Below the pieces are notes generated by a model, which was given only the letters and a program-made list of their open reading frames with translations, did not search any database and had not been told where the DNA came from. DNA of 45,911 nt from a virus, in IMG/VR virus record IMGVR_UViG_3300031226_000004, positions 1-45,911 of that record; one strand, given 5' to 3'. The position numbers and the translations under genes are program-made. Positions 15,440-23,342 of the stretch are shown here, one piece after another (within the stretch, counting starts at the first letter, position 1; each line of letters starts with the position of its first letter).

Positions 15440-17301
15440 GCTGGGACACTCCTCTTGACCGAAGCGGACAGGTTCTGCTTGCCGTTGCCGTTCAGACCTG
15501 CGAGCAAGGTCATCAGGTCCGGCTTGCCGCCAGGGCCCATTTCACCCTGACCGGGGGCGGTGCCCCCAGGCATACCCGTGCCGGGGTTCATCCCGAACGG
15601 AACTCCACCACCCGGAGCGCCTCCGGCGCCCTGGTCCCCGGGGCCGCCAGGCCCCGCAGCCGCTGAGGCTGGCGTCAGTGCAGGTTGTGGCTGGAATGCC
15701 TTCATGATGGCCTCGTGCATGGGCACGCCCTTCTCGCGCTGGTCGATGATGGTCGCCGCACGGGCGAGCACCTGAGTGGGGTCCATGCCCTGCTGGGCCA
15801 TGATCCCCGCCGACGACAGCATCGAGAAGACGCCCTGCTTGAGGGCGTCCGTGACTTGCTCATTGTCGATCTGGGCCTGCATCGCCGTGACGTCGATATC
15901 CATGGGCAGCTGGCGCTGAAGGAAGTCGCGCGAGATGTCCTGGTCGCCACGGAGCTGGAGAAGGAAGATCAGGGCCTGGTTCGGGTTCATACCGGCCGCG
16001 AAGCCGTACGACACGTTGACCGTGTAGTCGCCCTTGATGTCCTTCGTCGGCACGTACGTCTCGTTGAACGGCGTGCCGTTGACCATCCCCTGGATGGACT
16101 TCTGGTGGTTGGGCCAGTACTTCTCGTCCATCTCGAAGCAGAGCGCGATGGCCTCTTCGAGAGCGTGGCCGATCTGTCGCTGACCCGTGGCGATCTGGGT
16201 GTCGTAGCCGCCGTTGAGCGCCTCTACGCCCTTGCCCGTGATGATGCTCGCCTGGACGTCGCCCGTAGCCGACGCAGGTGTGCGGGTCCCCTGCCGGATC
16301 TCGTCCTGGAGGACGGCCTCCTGCTGGAAGGCATGAACCGGCAGATCCGTGGTGATGCGACGGATCTTCTCGGGGCTGTTCGTCCGGAGGATCGCGTCGT
16401 CACCGAACGGGACCTTCTGGATATCCGTCGGAATGGCGAGAGGTGCACGCACGTTCCGCTGGGTCCCCTGGAGTCCGAGGAGGGCCATACGAGCGCGAGC
16501 AAGGTAGGGGTAAATGATGTCGTCGAACTGGCCACGATCCTGGTCGTCGTACGACGGCTTGAGCGCAATGGCCACAGGAACCTTGCCAAAGGGGTTCGGC
16601 GTGGCCGAGAGGACCAGGTTCTGTCGTTCCGGCAGGTAGAGGACATACGCATCGCGGTCGCAGTACTTGATGCACTCCAGGAGCGAGTCCGGCTGGATCT
16701 CGGACGTGGGACCCCACTGGCGACCGAGGATCGCCGTCGCGTACTCGGGGAACTTGTCGGCAAGGCGCCAGGCCTCCTCTCGCCAGACCTTCGTGAACGA
16801 GATGACCTTCCCCGACAGATCCATCTGCGGGTAGGTCTTCATCGGGTTCTCGATGCGGATGCGCGGTGTACCGCGCTCGAAGTCCGGCTCAACGACCAGC
16901 GGCAGCGATCCGTAGCTCAGATACCAGTCGCAGCCCTGGGTCATCTTGGAGCGCAACTGCGAGTGGTCCACGTAGTGGTGGGCCACCTTGGTCTTCTTCG
17001 CGACGTACTTGCGCTGGCGCTCAGAAGTCACCACGCCGTTGGCGCAGTTGATCGCGGGCAGGGGCGCCAGGTTCTCCGCCATCTGCCGCGACGCGATATC
17101 GATCGCGTTGGCGACGATGGGCTTGGGCCAGATGTCCGGCATGGTGCCGGGCATGACGTTGTCGATCTTGCCTGTGCGTACGTCGTACACCGTCATGTGC
17201 CGCGAGTCGCGTTCCTGGTGGAACCGGCGCAGCGCTTCCACGCGCTTCGCGACCTTGGCAATGTCCGGCATAGGCCAGATCACTTCCATCGGAGAACCCA
17301 T
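15436..17301 (-). CDS. Portal protein
   Basis: 621 aa, ATG with a GGGAGGG Shine-Dalgarno. Follows terminase in the late arm, as portals do. The N-terminal 40-300 residues contain the ..DIASRQMAENLAPLP.. helix and ..VDHSQLRSKMTQGCDWYLSYG.. typical of the portal wing. A long helical region runs through ..ALEEAIALCFEMDEKYWP... The last 110 residues are Gly/Pro-rich, then a basic end. Twelve copies form the DNA channel at one capsid vertex. Family-level call from context and pattern. Confidence 0.78.
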   Translation of the reverse strand: MGSPMEVIWPMPDIAKVAKRVEALRRFHQERDSRHMTVYDVRTGKIDNVMPGTMPDIWPKPIVANAIDIASRQMAENLAPLPAINCANGVVTSERQRKYVAKKTKVAHHYVDHSQLRSKMTQGCDWYLSYGSLPLVVEPDFERGTPRIRIENPMKTYPQMDLSGKVISFTKVWREEAWRLADKFPEYATAILGRQWGPTSEIQPDSLLECIKYCDRDAYVLYLPERQNLVLSATPNPFGKVPVAIALKPSYDDQDRGQFDDIIYPYLARARMALLGLQGTQRNVRAPLAIPTDIQKVPFGDDAILRTNSPEKIRRITTDLPVHAFQQEAVLQDEIRQGTRTPASATGDVQASIITGKGVEALNGGYDTQIATGQRQIGHALEEAIALCFEMDEKYWPNHQKSIQGMVNGTPFNETYVPTKDIKGDYTVNVSYGFAAGMNPNQALIFLLQLRGDQDISRDFLQRQLPMDIDVTAMQAQIDNEQVTDALKQGVFSMLSSAGIMAQQGMDPTQVLARAATIIDQREKGVPMHEAIMKAFQPQPALTPASAAAGPGGPGDQGAGGAPGGGVPFGMNPGTGMPGGTAPGQGEMGPGGKPDLMTLLAGLNGNGKQNLSASVKRSVPA

Positions 17302-17337
17302 GGTGCCCTCCCTTCAAGTGTCGACTTGGCAGTGAAT

Positions 17338-18048
17338 CTACAGGCCCAGCTTCTTTTCGAGCCGCTCAAGCCGCTGCTCAACGGTAAGCGTTGTAGTGGG
17401 CTTTGTAGCAGCACCGGCCCAGACGCCCGGCTTCTGGAACAGGCAGGCCGCCACATCGGCACGGAACTTGGTCATCGAGAAGCCCTTGGGGTCGATCTTC
17501 TGGTTCGACCATTCCAGGTGGCCGATGACCGACTTCTCGGTCCACTTGTAGAAGCGGCAGATGGCCGCTGCCGCCTTGACCATGGCGACGTACTGCACGG
17601 CGGGCCACGGGTCCTTGCCGTCGCCCAGGTTCTCGCACTCGAAGCCGTAGAAGCAGTCGTTGCCGTCTGCGGCGCCAGCGTCGCCCTCACCGAACTTCGT
17701 CGCGGGCGGGACGGTCATGTACGACTCTGCCGTCACGGCCCGCAGTACGTTGGGGTCGCCGCCTCCGGCGTGGTTGGCGCGCCCAGCGCTGCACATCAGC
17801 GCCTGGCCCGCCTTGTTGATGTAGGCGTGAGCGCGCGGCCCCGGCAGGGCCGCGTTGCCGGTATAGACGACCTCGTAGTCCCCGTGCGCGGCGGTGTGGT
17901 GGATGACCACACCGTGGACGGGGCCGAAGGGCTTGCCGGTGGCCGCGTCCCGCTCATGGGTCGGCCAGCCGGTGTGGGGCGTCTTCACGACGACACCCTC
18001 GCCCGCGAAGATGCGTACGAGTGTCGCTGCGGGAATCGGGTCAGCCAT
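17338..18048 (-). CDS. Endolysin: N-acetylmuramoyl-L-alanine amidase (Amidase_2)
   Basis: 236 aa from the ATG at 18048, overlapping the end of the Tad2-like gene. The zinc amidase fold shows VVIHHTA (His50), NHAGG (around His93), and GHLEWSNQKIDPKG (His177, Asp186), the expected ligand and catalytic pattern. The last 15 residues form a short charged helix (..EQRLERLEKKLGL). No separate wall-binding domain is present. Cuts the bond between muramic acid and the peptide to release progeny. A holin candidate lies at 40807. Confidence 0.85.
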   Translation of the reverse strand: MADPIPAATLVRIFAGEGVVVKTPHTGWPTHERDAATGKPFGPVHGVVIHHTAAHGDYEVVYTGNAALPGPRAHAYINKAGQALMCSAGRANHAGGGDPNVLRAVTAESYMTVPPATKFGEGDAGAADGNDCFYGFECENLGDGKDPWPAVQYVAMVKAAAAICRFYKWTEKSVIGHLEWSNQKIDPKGFSMTKFRADVAACLFQKPGVWAGAATKPTTTLTVEQRLERLEKKLGL

Positions 18049-18262
18049 CGGTCTTCTCCCAGTCCTCCGCCAGTAGGTCTGTCTGGGATGCCACCCACGG
18101 CACCAAGGCGCCATCTACCGTGCTCATGTAGACGTACGGCCGCCCCATCTTGGAGTGGGCATCCGGCTCCTGGAGTCGCAGCCACATGCCCTTACCGTTC
18201 CAACCCTCACGGGTGATGGAGTCGCCTTCCTTCAGGAAGGACAGTGCTGTACCGAAATCCAT
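18041..18262 (-). CDS. tad2: Tad2-like anti-Thoeris protein (DUF2829)
   Basis: 73 aa covering the whole small DUF2829 fold: MDFGTALSFLKEG at the start, then ITREGWNGKGMWL, and VPWVASQTDLLAEDWE near the end, which are the family's signature segments. Members studied experimentally bind and sequester the cyclic ADP-ribose signal made by the bacterial Thoeris defence system. Here the gene is coupled by overlap to the endolysin downstream and to a small gene upstream, in the late arm rather than among early genes. Family match is strong; activity against Thoeris in this host is inference. Confidence 0.85.
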   Translation of the reverse strand: MDFGTALSFLKEGDSITREGWNGKGMWLRLQEPDAHSKMGRPYVYMSTVDGALVPWVASQTDLLAEDWEKTDG

Positions 18263-18513
18263 CAGTCTTCCTCTCGTTCCGGCCAGTGCCAGGTGCCGCC
18301 AGCCTTGGCGATTTCGTCCTGGGGGCAGATGTCGTGAAAGATCCCTGCCGGGTTCATTACGAAGAGGCGCACTGTGGTGTGGTCAGTCTCCGTGCCGCCC
18401 GCCAGGTTGGGCGACAGTTCGGTCACCACGGCAGCACGACACTCTCTGCCGTACTCACCGCCCGGGGTCCCATAGCTGACGTAGTGCACGATCCCGCCGA
18501 CACTCGGCTTCAT
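18262..18513 (-). CDS. Small protein, paralogue of the 41434 gene
   Basis: 83 aa, ATG overlapping the upstream stop (ATGA) and stop overlapping the Tad2 start. The pattern V-H-Y..G..E-C-R-A-A-V-V-T-E.., then V-R-L-F-V-M-N-P and a G-G-T-W-H-W-P ending, recurs in the gene at 41434-41799. Function unknown. The presence of two copies in the late arm suggests a useful host-interaction or structural role. Confidence 0.6.
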   Translation of the reverse strand: MKPSVGGIVHYVSYGTPGGEYGRECRAAVVTELSPNLAGGTETDHTTVRLFVMNPAGIFHDICPQDEIAKAGGTWHWPEREED

Positions 18514-18704
18514 CCGTACCTCTCCTCAATCTCCGGCGAGTGACGCACCGCGTCAGCCTCGGTCCACTTCGGCCACTTCCTGGATTCCTCCAGGTCGAGG
18601 GTGTCCATATCCAAGCAGCGATCACAGATGACCTGGACCGCCATCTCCCAGTTCACGATGGGGCCCACGCGCCAGTCGTGATCACCATCCCTGCATGCTT
18701 CCAT
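18510..18704 (-). CDS. Small Cys-containing protein overlapping the terminase end
   Basis: 64 aa. The ATG lies inside the last codons of the terminase gene and the stop overlaps the next ATG. Contains HDW and CDRC, consistent with a single zinc-binding knuckle, plus an acidic helical tail (..LEESRKWPKWTEAD..). No recognised family. Confidence 0.5.
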   Translation of the reverse strand: MEACRDGDHDWRVGPIVNWEMAVQVICDRCLDMDTLDLEESRKWPKWTEADAVRHSPEIEERYG

Positions 18705-20685
18705 TCCAGGCCCCCTGATTCATGCCCTGCATCTGCAAGGCGTAGTCGATGTCGATGACCGACTGGCCTTCTTCGTCGCGGTCGGTCGTGAACTCGGAGC
18801 CCTCTACGTGGTACGTCGAGAAGTCGGTGAACATCAGCTCCCGAGCGCGGATCTCAGCGAACCATAGGGCCATCACGGTGTCCGTGAGTCCCTTGGTCTC
18901 CGGGAACCAGGCGCAGAGCTGCTCCACCAGGTTCCGCATGGGCTCGGACTGCGTTTGCGACGGCATCCGGATCAGATGGTGTCCCGAGTCCCAGCCGTCG
19001 AAGAGCGACGCCATGGAGGCGACGCCGAAGTTCGGGTCCCACTTCCCGGAGTCGGTGAAGTGGGGCGAGATCAGGCAGCCGCGCTGGTTGAGCATGTCAC
19101 GCACCAGGCGGTCCTGGACGATGGAGCCCTGGTAGGCGTTCTTCTCGATCCGCCACTCGTTGATCTTGTAGCGGTCGGTCAGCCGCTCCATCTCCGCCCG
19201 CATCTCGTGCGGAGGAAGGGCGCGCTTGTTGACCACCTCCAGCAGCCACCTGATCCCGGTCTGTCGATCCAGACCAAGAACCACCATGGCAGTGAAACCT
19301 GCGGCTGCGGGGTCGAGGCCAGCCACGACGTAGAGACCTTCCATGCCGTGGAGGCGATGGCCTGGCTGCCCAGGCATGAGCCGACCGGGATAACGAGCCC
19401 GGTCGATGGTTCCCTGAACCGCTTCCATCTTGAAGATCGAGTCATCGCTCACCTGGTCCTGCATGTAGACCATCGACCAGTTGCGGGCCGACATTTTGCG
19501 CCGCTTCTTCTGAAGCGCGACGCCGTGCCACATAGGCCATTCAACTGCTCCAGTCTCTGCGTCCGTACGCGGCCAGCCAGCAGCCTCGGCAATACGACGC
19601 CCCTTCTGCGAGACAGGCGCTCGGTTGGTGGCAGGCCAGAGCGTCACCCAGTCTTTTGGGTCGTCTGCGTACTCCAGCACGGCGGGCTGCGTGAGGTAGG
19701 TCCACGGCGACTCGCCGTCCACGTAGTAGTGGTCCTTCAGCAGCTCCGAGTAGAGGTCCACGGACTCGATACGGGTGCCGATGACCACGGTGAGTCCACC
19801 CGAGTCCGCGACGCGGGTGCCTACCTGGTTCTGGAGCCAGGTGATCTGGGACTCGAACTGCTGGAAGTTCGTATGGTCCACGCAGTCGTCCAGGATCGCC
19901 ACGTCGGCACGGGTGCCGTAGATCTGGCCGCCAACGCCCACCGCTTGAACCGTGTAGGCGTGCTCGCCGGAATCAGACCCATTGACTCGAATCGCGGTCT
20001 GAGACCAAGTGTCTCCAGAAGCGAAACCTCCAGGGGGCCCAAAGGTCGACTGGAGCTTGGCGTACGCCGCGTTGTCATTGAGGCGCTCCTTGATGGCGTG
20101 CAGGAACTTCTTGGACATGTCCTGGGTGCGCGAGATCAGCAGGATGCGGACGTTGGGGTCCTGGCAGATCCGATACGTGATCCAGTTGATGGTGAGCGTC
20201 GTCGACTTGGCGTGCTCCGGGGGCGTGTTGATCAGGAACTGATCCGGCTCCCCCTTCACGTAGATCTGCCTCGGGTGCAGATCCCTGGGCTCCTTGCCCT
20301 CCAGGAGGTCGAACCACTGGAGGTGGTGCCAGTTCATCTCCGTGTTCAAGTACTCCCGGCAGAAGTCCGGGAAGGACGGCATGTCCTCACGCCGCTTGGC
20401 CAGACCCTCGGTGCGCTGCGTGAGCAGCACGTCGACCCGGTTGCGGAACTCGGGGAAGTTGTCCCGGTAGTACTGGTACGCGGAGCGGGACCGCTGAGCG
20501 GCCCGGCACGCGTCATTGATCGAGAAGCCCTTCTCGATCGCCACCATGATGGTGTTCATCGCGGCCTGGGACGTGTCCGTGCCGCGTGTGCGCTGGTATC
20601 CGAGCCGGGTGGCCCCGGCAGTGCCCTTGCGCCCGGCGTACGACGGCTGGCCGTCGTCATCGACAGGGATCTCTACACGAACCAC
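18682..20685 (-). CDS. terL: Large terminase subunit with N-terminal HTH-like region
   Basis: 667 aa from a GTG at 20685 that overlaps the upstream stop (TAGTG) and has a GGAAGGGCGG Shine-Dalgarno; the longer frame upstream reads through another gene. Residues 43-80 (..IEKGFSINDACRAAQRSRSAYQ..) look like the helix-turn-helix of small terminase subunits. Walker A PPEHAKST is at 155-162, Walker B DVAILDD at 261-267, and an RNase-H-type nuclease starts at VVAGLDPA (Asp458) with IEKN and TDTVMAL further on. It packages DNA by ATP hydrolysis and cuts concatemers. No separate small subunit was found. Confidence 0.9.
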   Translation of the reverse strand: MVRVEIPVDDDGQPSYAGRKGTAGATRLGYQRTRGTDTSQAAMNTIMVAIEKGFSINDACRAAQRSRSAYQYYRDNFPEFRNRVDVLLTQRTEGLAKRREDMPSFPDFCREYLNTEMNWHHLQWFDLLEGKEPRDLHPRQIYVKGEPDQFLINTPPEHAKSTTLTINWITYRICQDPNVRILLISRTQDMSKKFLHAIKERLNDNAAYAKLQSTFGPPGGFASGDTWSQTAIRVNGSDSGEHAYTVQAVGVGGQIYGTRADVAILDDCVDHTNFQQFESQITWLQNQVGTRVADSGGLTVVIGTRIESVDLYSELLKDHYYVDGESPWTYLTQPAVLEYADDPKDWVTLWPATNRAPVSQKGRRIAEAAGWPRTDAETGAVEWPMWHGVALQKKRRKMSARNWSMVYMQDQVSDDSIFKMEAVQGTIDRARYPGRLMPGQPGHRLHGMEGLYVVAGLDPAAAGFTAMVVLGLDRQTGIRWLLEVVNKRALPPHEMRAEMERLTDRYKINEWRIEKNAYQGSIVQDRLVRDMLNQRGCLISPHFTDSGKWDPNFGVASMASLFDGWDSGHHLIRMPSQTQSEPMRNLVEQLCAWFPETKGLTDTVMALWFAEIRARELMFTDFSTYHVEGSEFTTDRDEEGQSVIDIDYALQMQGMNQGAWNGSMQGW

Positions 20686-20873
20686 TACAGCCGCCCTTCC
20701 AGGGCCAGGATCGTCTTGCAGGGCCAGCGGGCCTTCACGAAGACCGGCTTGCCGCTGGAGTCGTGCTCCAGGCGGCTGCACTCCTCGCAGTACCCGCCAC
20801 CCAGATCGCAGTGGAGGGTGCGGGCGGTGTGCCACCCGCCCTCATAGTCGATGCCCTGCGTCTCGCTCTCCAT
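20685..20873 (-). CDS. Small Cys-rich protein upstream of terminase
   Basis: 62 aa from the ATG at 20873; a longer start at 20930 would run through a perfect palindrome and is less likely. Contains HCDLGGGYCEEC, a compact zinc-knuckle pattern, and a basic end. Its TAG overlaps the terminase GTG, so the two are coupled. It is the first gene of the late arm. The Shine-Dalgarno is weak. It could be a small DNA-binding partner of terminase, but nothing proves it. Confidence 0.5.
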   Translation of the reverse strand: MESETQGIDYEGGWHTARTLHCDLGGGYCEECSRLEHDSSGKPVFVKARWPCKTILALEGRL

Positions 20874-20897
20874 GACCGCAGTATGCCCATACGGTGA

Positions 20898-20927
20898 AGA
20901 GCCCGGGGTTTCCCTGCCCCGGGCTCT
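20898..20927. promoter_or_regulatory. 11-bp perfect palindrome between divergent arms
   Basis: AGAGCCCGGGG and CCCCGGGCTCT flank an 8-base spacer in the gap where leftward (late) and rightward transcription diverge. No T-run follows on either strand, so a terminator is less likely than an operator or a processed leader hairpin. Confidence 0.5.
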
Positions 20928-20968
20928 CACTCACACATCCGAACCTACGAGAGGAACGTGATCACATC

Positions 20969-21202
20969 ATGCCACGACTGTATGGCGGCTTCGGATCTCG
21001 CTACAAGTGCCCCACCTGCCGCCAGAGCGTGAACCGCGAGGCGGGCTACAAACGCTACGGCGCCTGGTCCGCGCACAAGGGCTGCACGGTGACGTGCGCC
21101 CTGTGCGAGAAGGAGATCCCCGAGCCCGCCATCGGCTCGGGCCACCTGGTGGCCGCCTATTGCGGCGAGCCGGTCCACAGCGCCTGCAAGGAGGCCCAGT
21201 GA
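20969..21202 (+). CDS. Small zinc-finger-like protein
   Basis: 77 aa from the ATG at 20969, chosen for its GAGAGG Shine-Dalgarno; upstream in-frame starts fall in the divergent palindrome. Three cysteine pairs (CPTC, CALC and C..HSAC) can bind two zinc ions. The second half resembles a zinc-ribbon (TCALCEKEIPEPA.. ..CGEPVHSAC). Its stop overlaps the next ATG. First gene of the short rightward operon next to terminase. Confidence 0.6.
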   Translation: MPRLYGGFGSRYKCPTCRQSVNREAGYKRYGAWSAHKGCTVTCALCEKEIPEPAIGSGHLVAAYCGEPVHSACKEAQ

Positions 21203-21378
21203 TGGTGTTCGCCGTATGGCCCGCAATGGTCCTGTTCTTCGGCGGAAGCGCCGTGTGGTCCGCCGTGAGCGGCCCACAGAACCTCACCGGCTGGCTCTTC
21301 CTCATCACCCTGCCGCTCATGGCGGCAACGGTGGCCAAGGGGATCGCCTGGCGCATCAACCGGAGGGTGATGCGATGA
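21202..21378 (+). CDS. Small membrane protein
   Basis: 58 aa, ATG overlapping the preceding TGA. Two hydrophobic segments (..VFAVWPAMVLFFGGSAVW.. and ..LTGWLFLITLPLMAATVA..) separated by a short polar turn, then a basic C-terminus (..WRINRRVMR), predicted to sit in the inner membrane with its tail inside. No family recognised. Confidence 0.55.
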   Translation: MVFAVWPAMVLFFGGSAVWSAVSGPQNLTGWLFLITLPLMAATVAKGIAWRINRRVMR

Positions 21379-21521
21379 CGCTGCCCGCCTGCGGTACCCG
21401 CAAAGGCGTCGTGGGGTCAGTGCGTGTCGTCAAGGCCAGAGGCGACGGCAAGCCCCTCCTCATCGAGTGCACCGTGTGCGGCCAGCGATGGCCGCTCAAG
21501 GACGGATCGCGGCATCCATGA
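21375..21521 (+). CDS. Micro-protein with zinc-binding cysteines
   Basis: 48 aa, ATG overlapping the previous stop (ATGA). Cys6 and the pair CTVC near the end may hold one zinc ion; the rest is basic (..SVRVVKARGDGKPLL..). Ends the three-gene operon; a terminator hairpin follows 20 bases later. Confidence 0.5.
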   Translation: MTLPACGTRKGVVGSVRVVKARGDGKPLLIECTVCGQRWPLKDGSRHP

Positions 21522-21540
21522 GCTGACGCAGAATCTGAGG

Positions 21541-21565
21541 GCCCCCACCAGGGGGCTTTCTTTTC
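21541..21565 (+). terminator. Rho-independent terminator of the small rightward operon
   Basis: GCCCCC-ACCA-GGGGGC followed by TTTCTTTT on the plus strand, right after the third gene of the operon that starts at 20969. Confidence 0.8.
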
Positions 21566-21572
21566 GAAAGTG

Positions 21573-21588
21573 GGTTACACGTATAACC
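21573..21588. promoter_or_regulatory. Operator-like imperfect palindrome
   Basis: GGTTACACGTATAACC is a 16-base near-perfect inverted repeat (GGTTA..ACGT..TAACC). It sits between a terminator and a large hairpin, in an otherwise GC-rich region, so it is a good candidate binding site for a dimeric regulator. Confidence 0.4.
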
Positions 21589-21626
21589 TCGCTCGGCCAT
21601 CTGGTACTAATGGTGTGCCGAGCGAG
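21588..21626 (+). ncRNA. Long hairpin, possible structured leader or small RNA
   Basis: A perfect 10-bp stem (CTCGCTCGGC / GCCGAGCGAG) closes a 19-base loop. A further perfect 8-bp hairpin (GTGCCCGG / CCGGGCAC) follows at 21690-21711. No reading frame of quality overlaps. It may be the 5' part of a non-coding RNA or a packaging or recombination signal. Confidence 0.4.
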
Positions 21627-22175
21627 CACGAGTTCCTCGGTCACCGGCACTGAATGCCGATGCAGGCCGTCAGAGGGCGCCGCGTAAGCGTGCCCGGATT
21701 CGGCCGGGCACACCCCCCTGAGAGACCAGGACGACGATGGCCGGAGCGCCGGGGCGTCCACCGAAGGCGGCTGAGGCACAAGCCGCGTACCTGGCTCACA
21801 TACCGCGCTCATCTGGAGTAATGCCCAGATGTCCCCCTCACAGGGTCCCCTGTCTCCCCCGCTGCGCGGGGCCCCCGTCGCCGGTGGCGACATACGCGGC
21901 CCGGCGCCCCCTTCGGGGCGTCGATGGGGCCGCACGGAGGCGGCACGCGCCGTGTGCGCGTGCAAATGGCGGCCGATGCCGCCTGATAGGTCTGGGGCGC
22001 GTGTAGGGGGAGGGTTCATCCCTCCCCAGCGCCCCGGGGTTAAACACCCCGGGTCATACCCGGGCAGATGCCGACATATCGGACACGATATGGAGGCGCA
22101 GGGGAGGAGGCGGAGCCGACTCCCAGGTCTGTCGCACCTGGTCGCGGCTGCACACACCAGCCGCCATAGCGGCTG
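21627..22175. other. Non-coding hairpin cluster
   Basis: No convincing gene. Contains a dense run of short perfect inverted repeats: GTGCCCGG/CCGGGCAC (21690-21711), GTCGCC/GGCGAC near 21880, CGCCCC/GGGGCG near 21910, GGAGGG/CCCTCC near 22010, CCCGGGGT/ACCCCGGG and CCCGGG/CCCGGG near 22040-22070, CCAGGT/ACCTGG near 22120 and CAGCCGC/GCGGCTG near 22160. The stems differ in sequence but recur every 30-60 bases. Such clusters occur at replication origins, telomere-like ends and packaging sites. Confidence 0.6.
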
Positions 22176-22520
22176 ATGGTATGTGTGTGTGGCTGCCTTC
22201 GCAGCTACACACATGCAAACCCATGCATGAGTGGATCACTGGTAGTGATCCACATATCGCGTACACGTACGCGTGCGTACACACGCACGCGCATACACAT
22301 ACATGCGCACGCTCACGCGTGCGCGCATGGTGTACATACATGCGCGCGGCGCGCGCACACACATGCACACGCCCCCCCTACGGGGGGCGTGTGTGTATGT
22401 ACTACCAGTAGTAGTAGTTATCTATTGCGTGCGCGCGTGGGCGCGCACATATACGCGTGCGCGTAGCGCGCATGCAGGTACCCGCGCTACGCGCGAGCGC
22501 ACGCATGGCGTGCATGCGTG
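22176..22520. repeat. Alternating purine-pyrimidine tract with palindromes
   Basis: About 345 bases dominated by CA/TG and CG/GC dinucleotide steps (GTGTGTG, CACACA, GCGCGC, ACGTACGCGTGCG), interrupted by perfect hairpins: GTGGATCACT-GGT-AGTGATCCAC at 22231-22253 and CACACGCCCCCC../..GGGGGGCGTGTG at 22366-22393. Runs of this kind favour left-handed Z-DNA and cruciforms. All frames give low-complexity Cys/His/Thr/Arg strings, so it is not coding. Confidence 0.7.
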
Positions 22521-22616
22521 AGAGCCCTTTGTGTCCTGCTTTGTCCTTCGATCTCAGCTCTCATCGATCATGGTTTCTCGTTCGTAGCAGGCTTTGTATG
22601 TCGACAAGAGCGTGTG

Positions 22617-22641
22617 CAGAGGCCTGTTGATCAGGCCTCTG
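22617..22641. promoter_or_regulatory. Perfect 10-bp hairpin
   Basis: CAGAGGCCTG and CAGGCCTCTG flank the loop TTGAT. It closes the hairpin field on its right side. There is no T-run, so it is not a standard terminator. Confidence 0.5.
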
Positions 22642-23286
22642 ACCTGCGCTGTTCAAACTTCTCAAAGAATCTTGTTGGGAGGGTATTGACACGCTCTTCG
22701 CCCCAGTGCAGAGTCGACCTCGTTCCACCGCACCACAGCCAGCCGCACCGCCCGAGTCACTCGCCCGCAGCACAAGGGGCTTGAGAGACCGGGATCAGGA
22801 GCGGCGGGGGTTGGAGGCTCAGTCCTCACCCCCGCAGAGGGCATACGGCGTGAGGCGGAGTGAGCGGGAGGTAGGGCCTGCGGGTACCGCCGAACGGATC
22901 GTGGGACGGATCTTGATAGCTGAAGAGCGCGACCATCACCGGCCCCCCGAGAGGGGGGCGTGGACGGGTGACGACTGCCGACATGGCCTTGTGGGTGCTT
23001 CAACAGACCTTGGGGTGAGCGGCAGGGTGAACCGACGGATGCACGCAAGTGCACGGGTGATGGGCTACAGCGCCTCAGGGGACGTCGCGAGACGGACCGT
23101 GAGACACATCGAAACTTCTTACATTCCTGCGCTCATCTCTCCGATGGGGCGCAGGGCACGGCTCTCACGCCAGTACGTGCCCCTCTCCGGGCCGTACGCA
23201 CCACGTGTGGGGGTTGCGTACCCGAAGACGCTGAGAGCCGCTTAGGCGGACGCTGAGAGCTTTTGGTACGCGTTCCGTGCTGTGGG
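22642..23286. other. Non-coding leader region of the early arm
   Basis: About 640 bases without a credible gene; the frames that stay open have random-looking composition. It holds a CCCCCC-GAGA-GGGGGG hairpin near 22945, a bulged CGGGGGT..ACCCCCG hairpin near 22810-22840, and near 23235-23260 a direct repeat GACGCTGAGAGC that occurs twice around a GCCGC..GCGG inverted repeat. Early promoters probably lie here, but no clear -35/-10 pair could be assigned. Confidence 0.5.
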
Positions 23287-23302
23287 CAGGGTGGAGACCC
23301 TG
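23287..23302 (+). promoter_or_regulatory. Intergenic hairpin before the first early gene
   Basis: CAGGGT-GGAG-ACCCTG, 6 bp. One of a series of hairpins that precede the early genes, each 20-60 bases ahead of a Shine-Dalgarno hairpin. Confidence 0.5.
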
Positions 23303-23322
23303 TTCGCTGCATGGTTCGAACC

Positions 23323-23342
23323 GACGAACTGGAGAGATCGTC
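23323..23342 (+). promoter_or_regulatory. Shine-Dalgarno hairpin, copy 1
   Basis: GACGA / TCGTC stem with loop ACTGGAGAGA, directly followed by ATG. The Shine-Dalgarno GGAGA is in the loop. First of six copies that share the loop but differ in stem sequence. Confidence 0.7.

Noticed and set aside
21737-22006. Frame starting MAGAPGRPPKAAEAQ, like small terminase N-termini
   Set aside because: Only the first 15 residues look protein-like; the rest runs through hairpins with random composition and there is no good Shine-Dalgarno.
22176-22520. CRISPR-like or tandem repeat array
   Set aside because: No repeated unit with spacers; only dinucleotide alternation and individual palindromes.
22686-22691. 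TTGACA resembling a -35 box
   Set aside because: No acceptable -10 box at 16-19 bases downstream.
22706-23245. Open plus-strand frame of 179 codons
   Set aside because: Composition is random and Arg/Ser-rich, with no ribosome-binding site and no recognisable motif; treated as non-coding leader.
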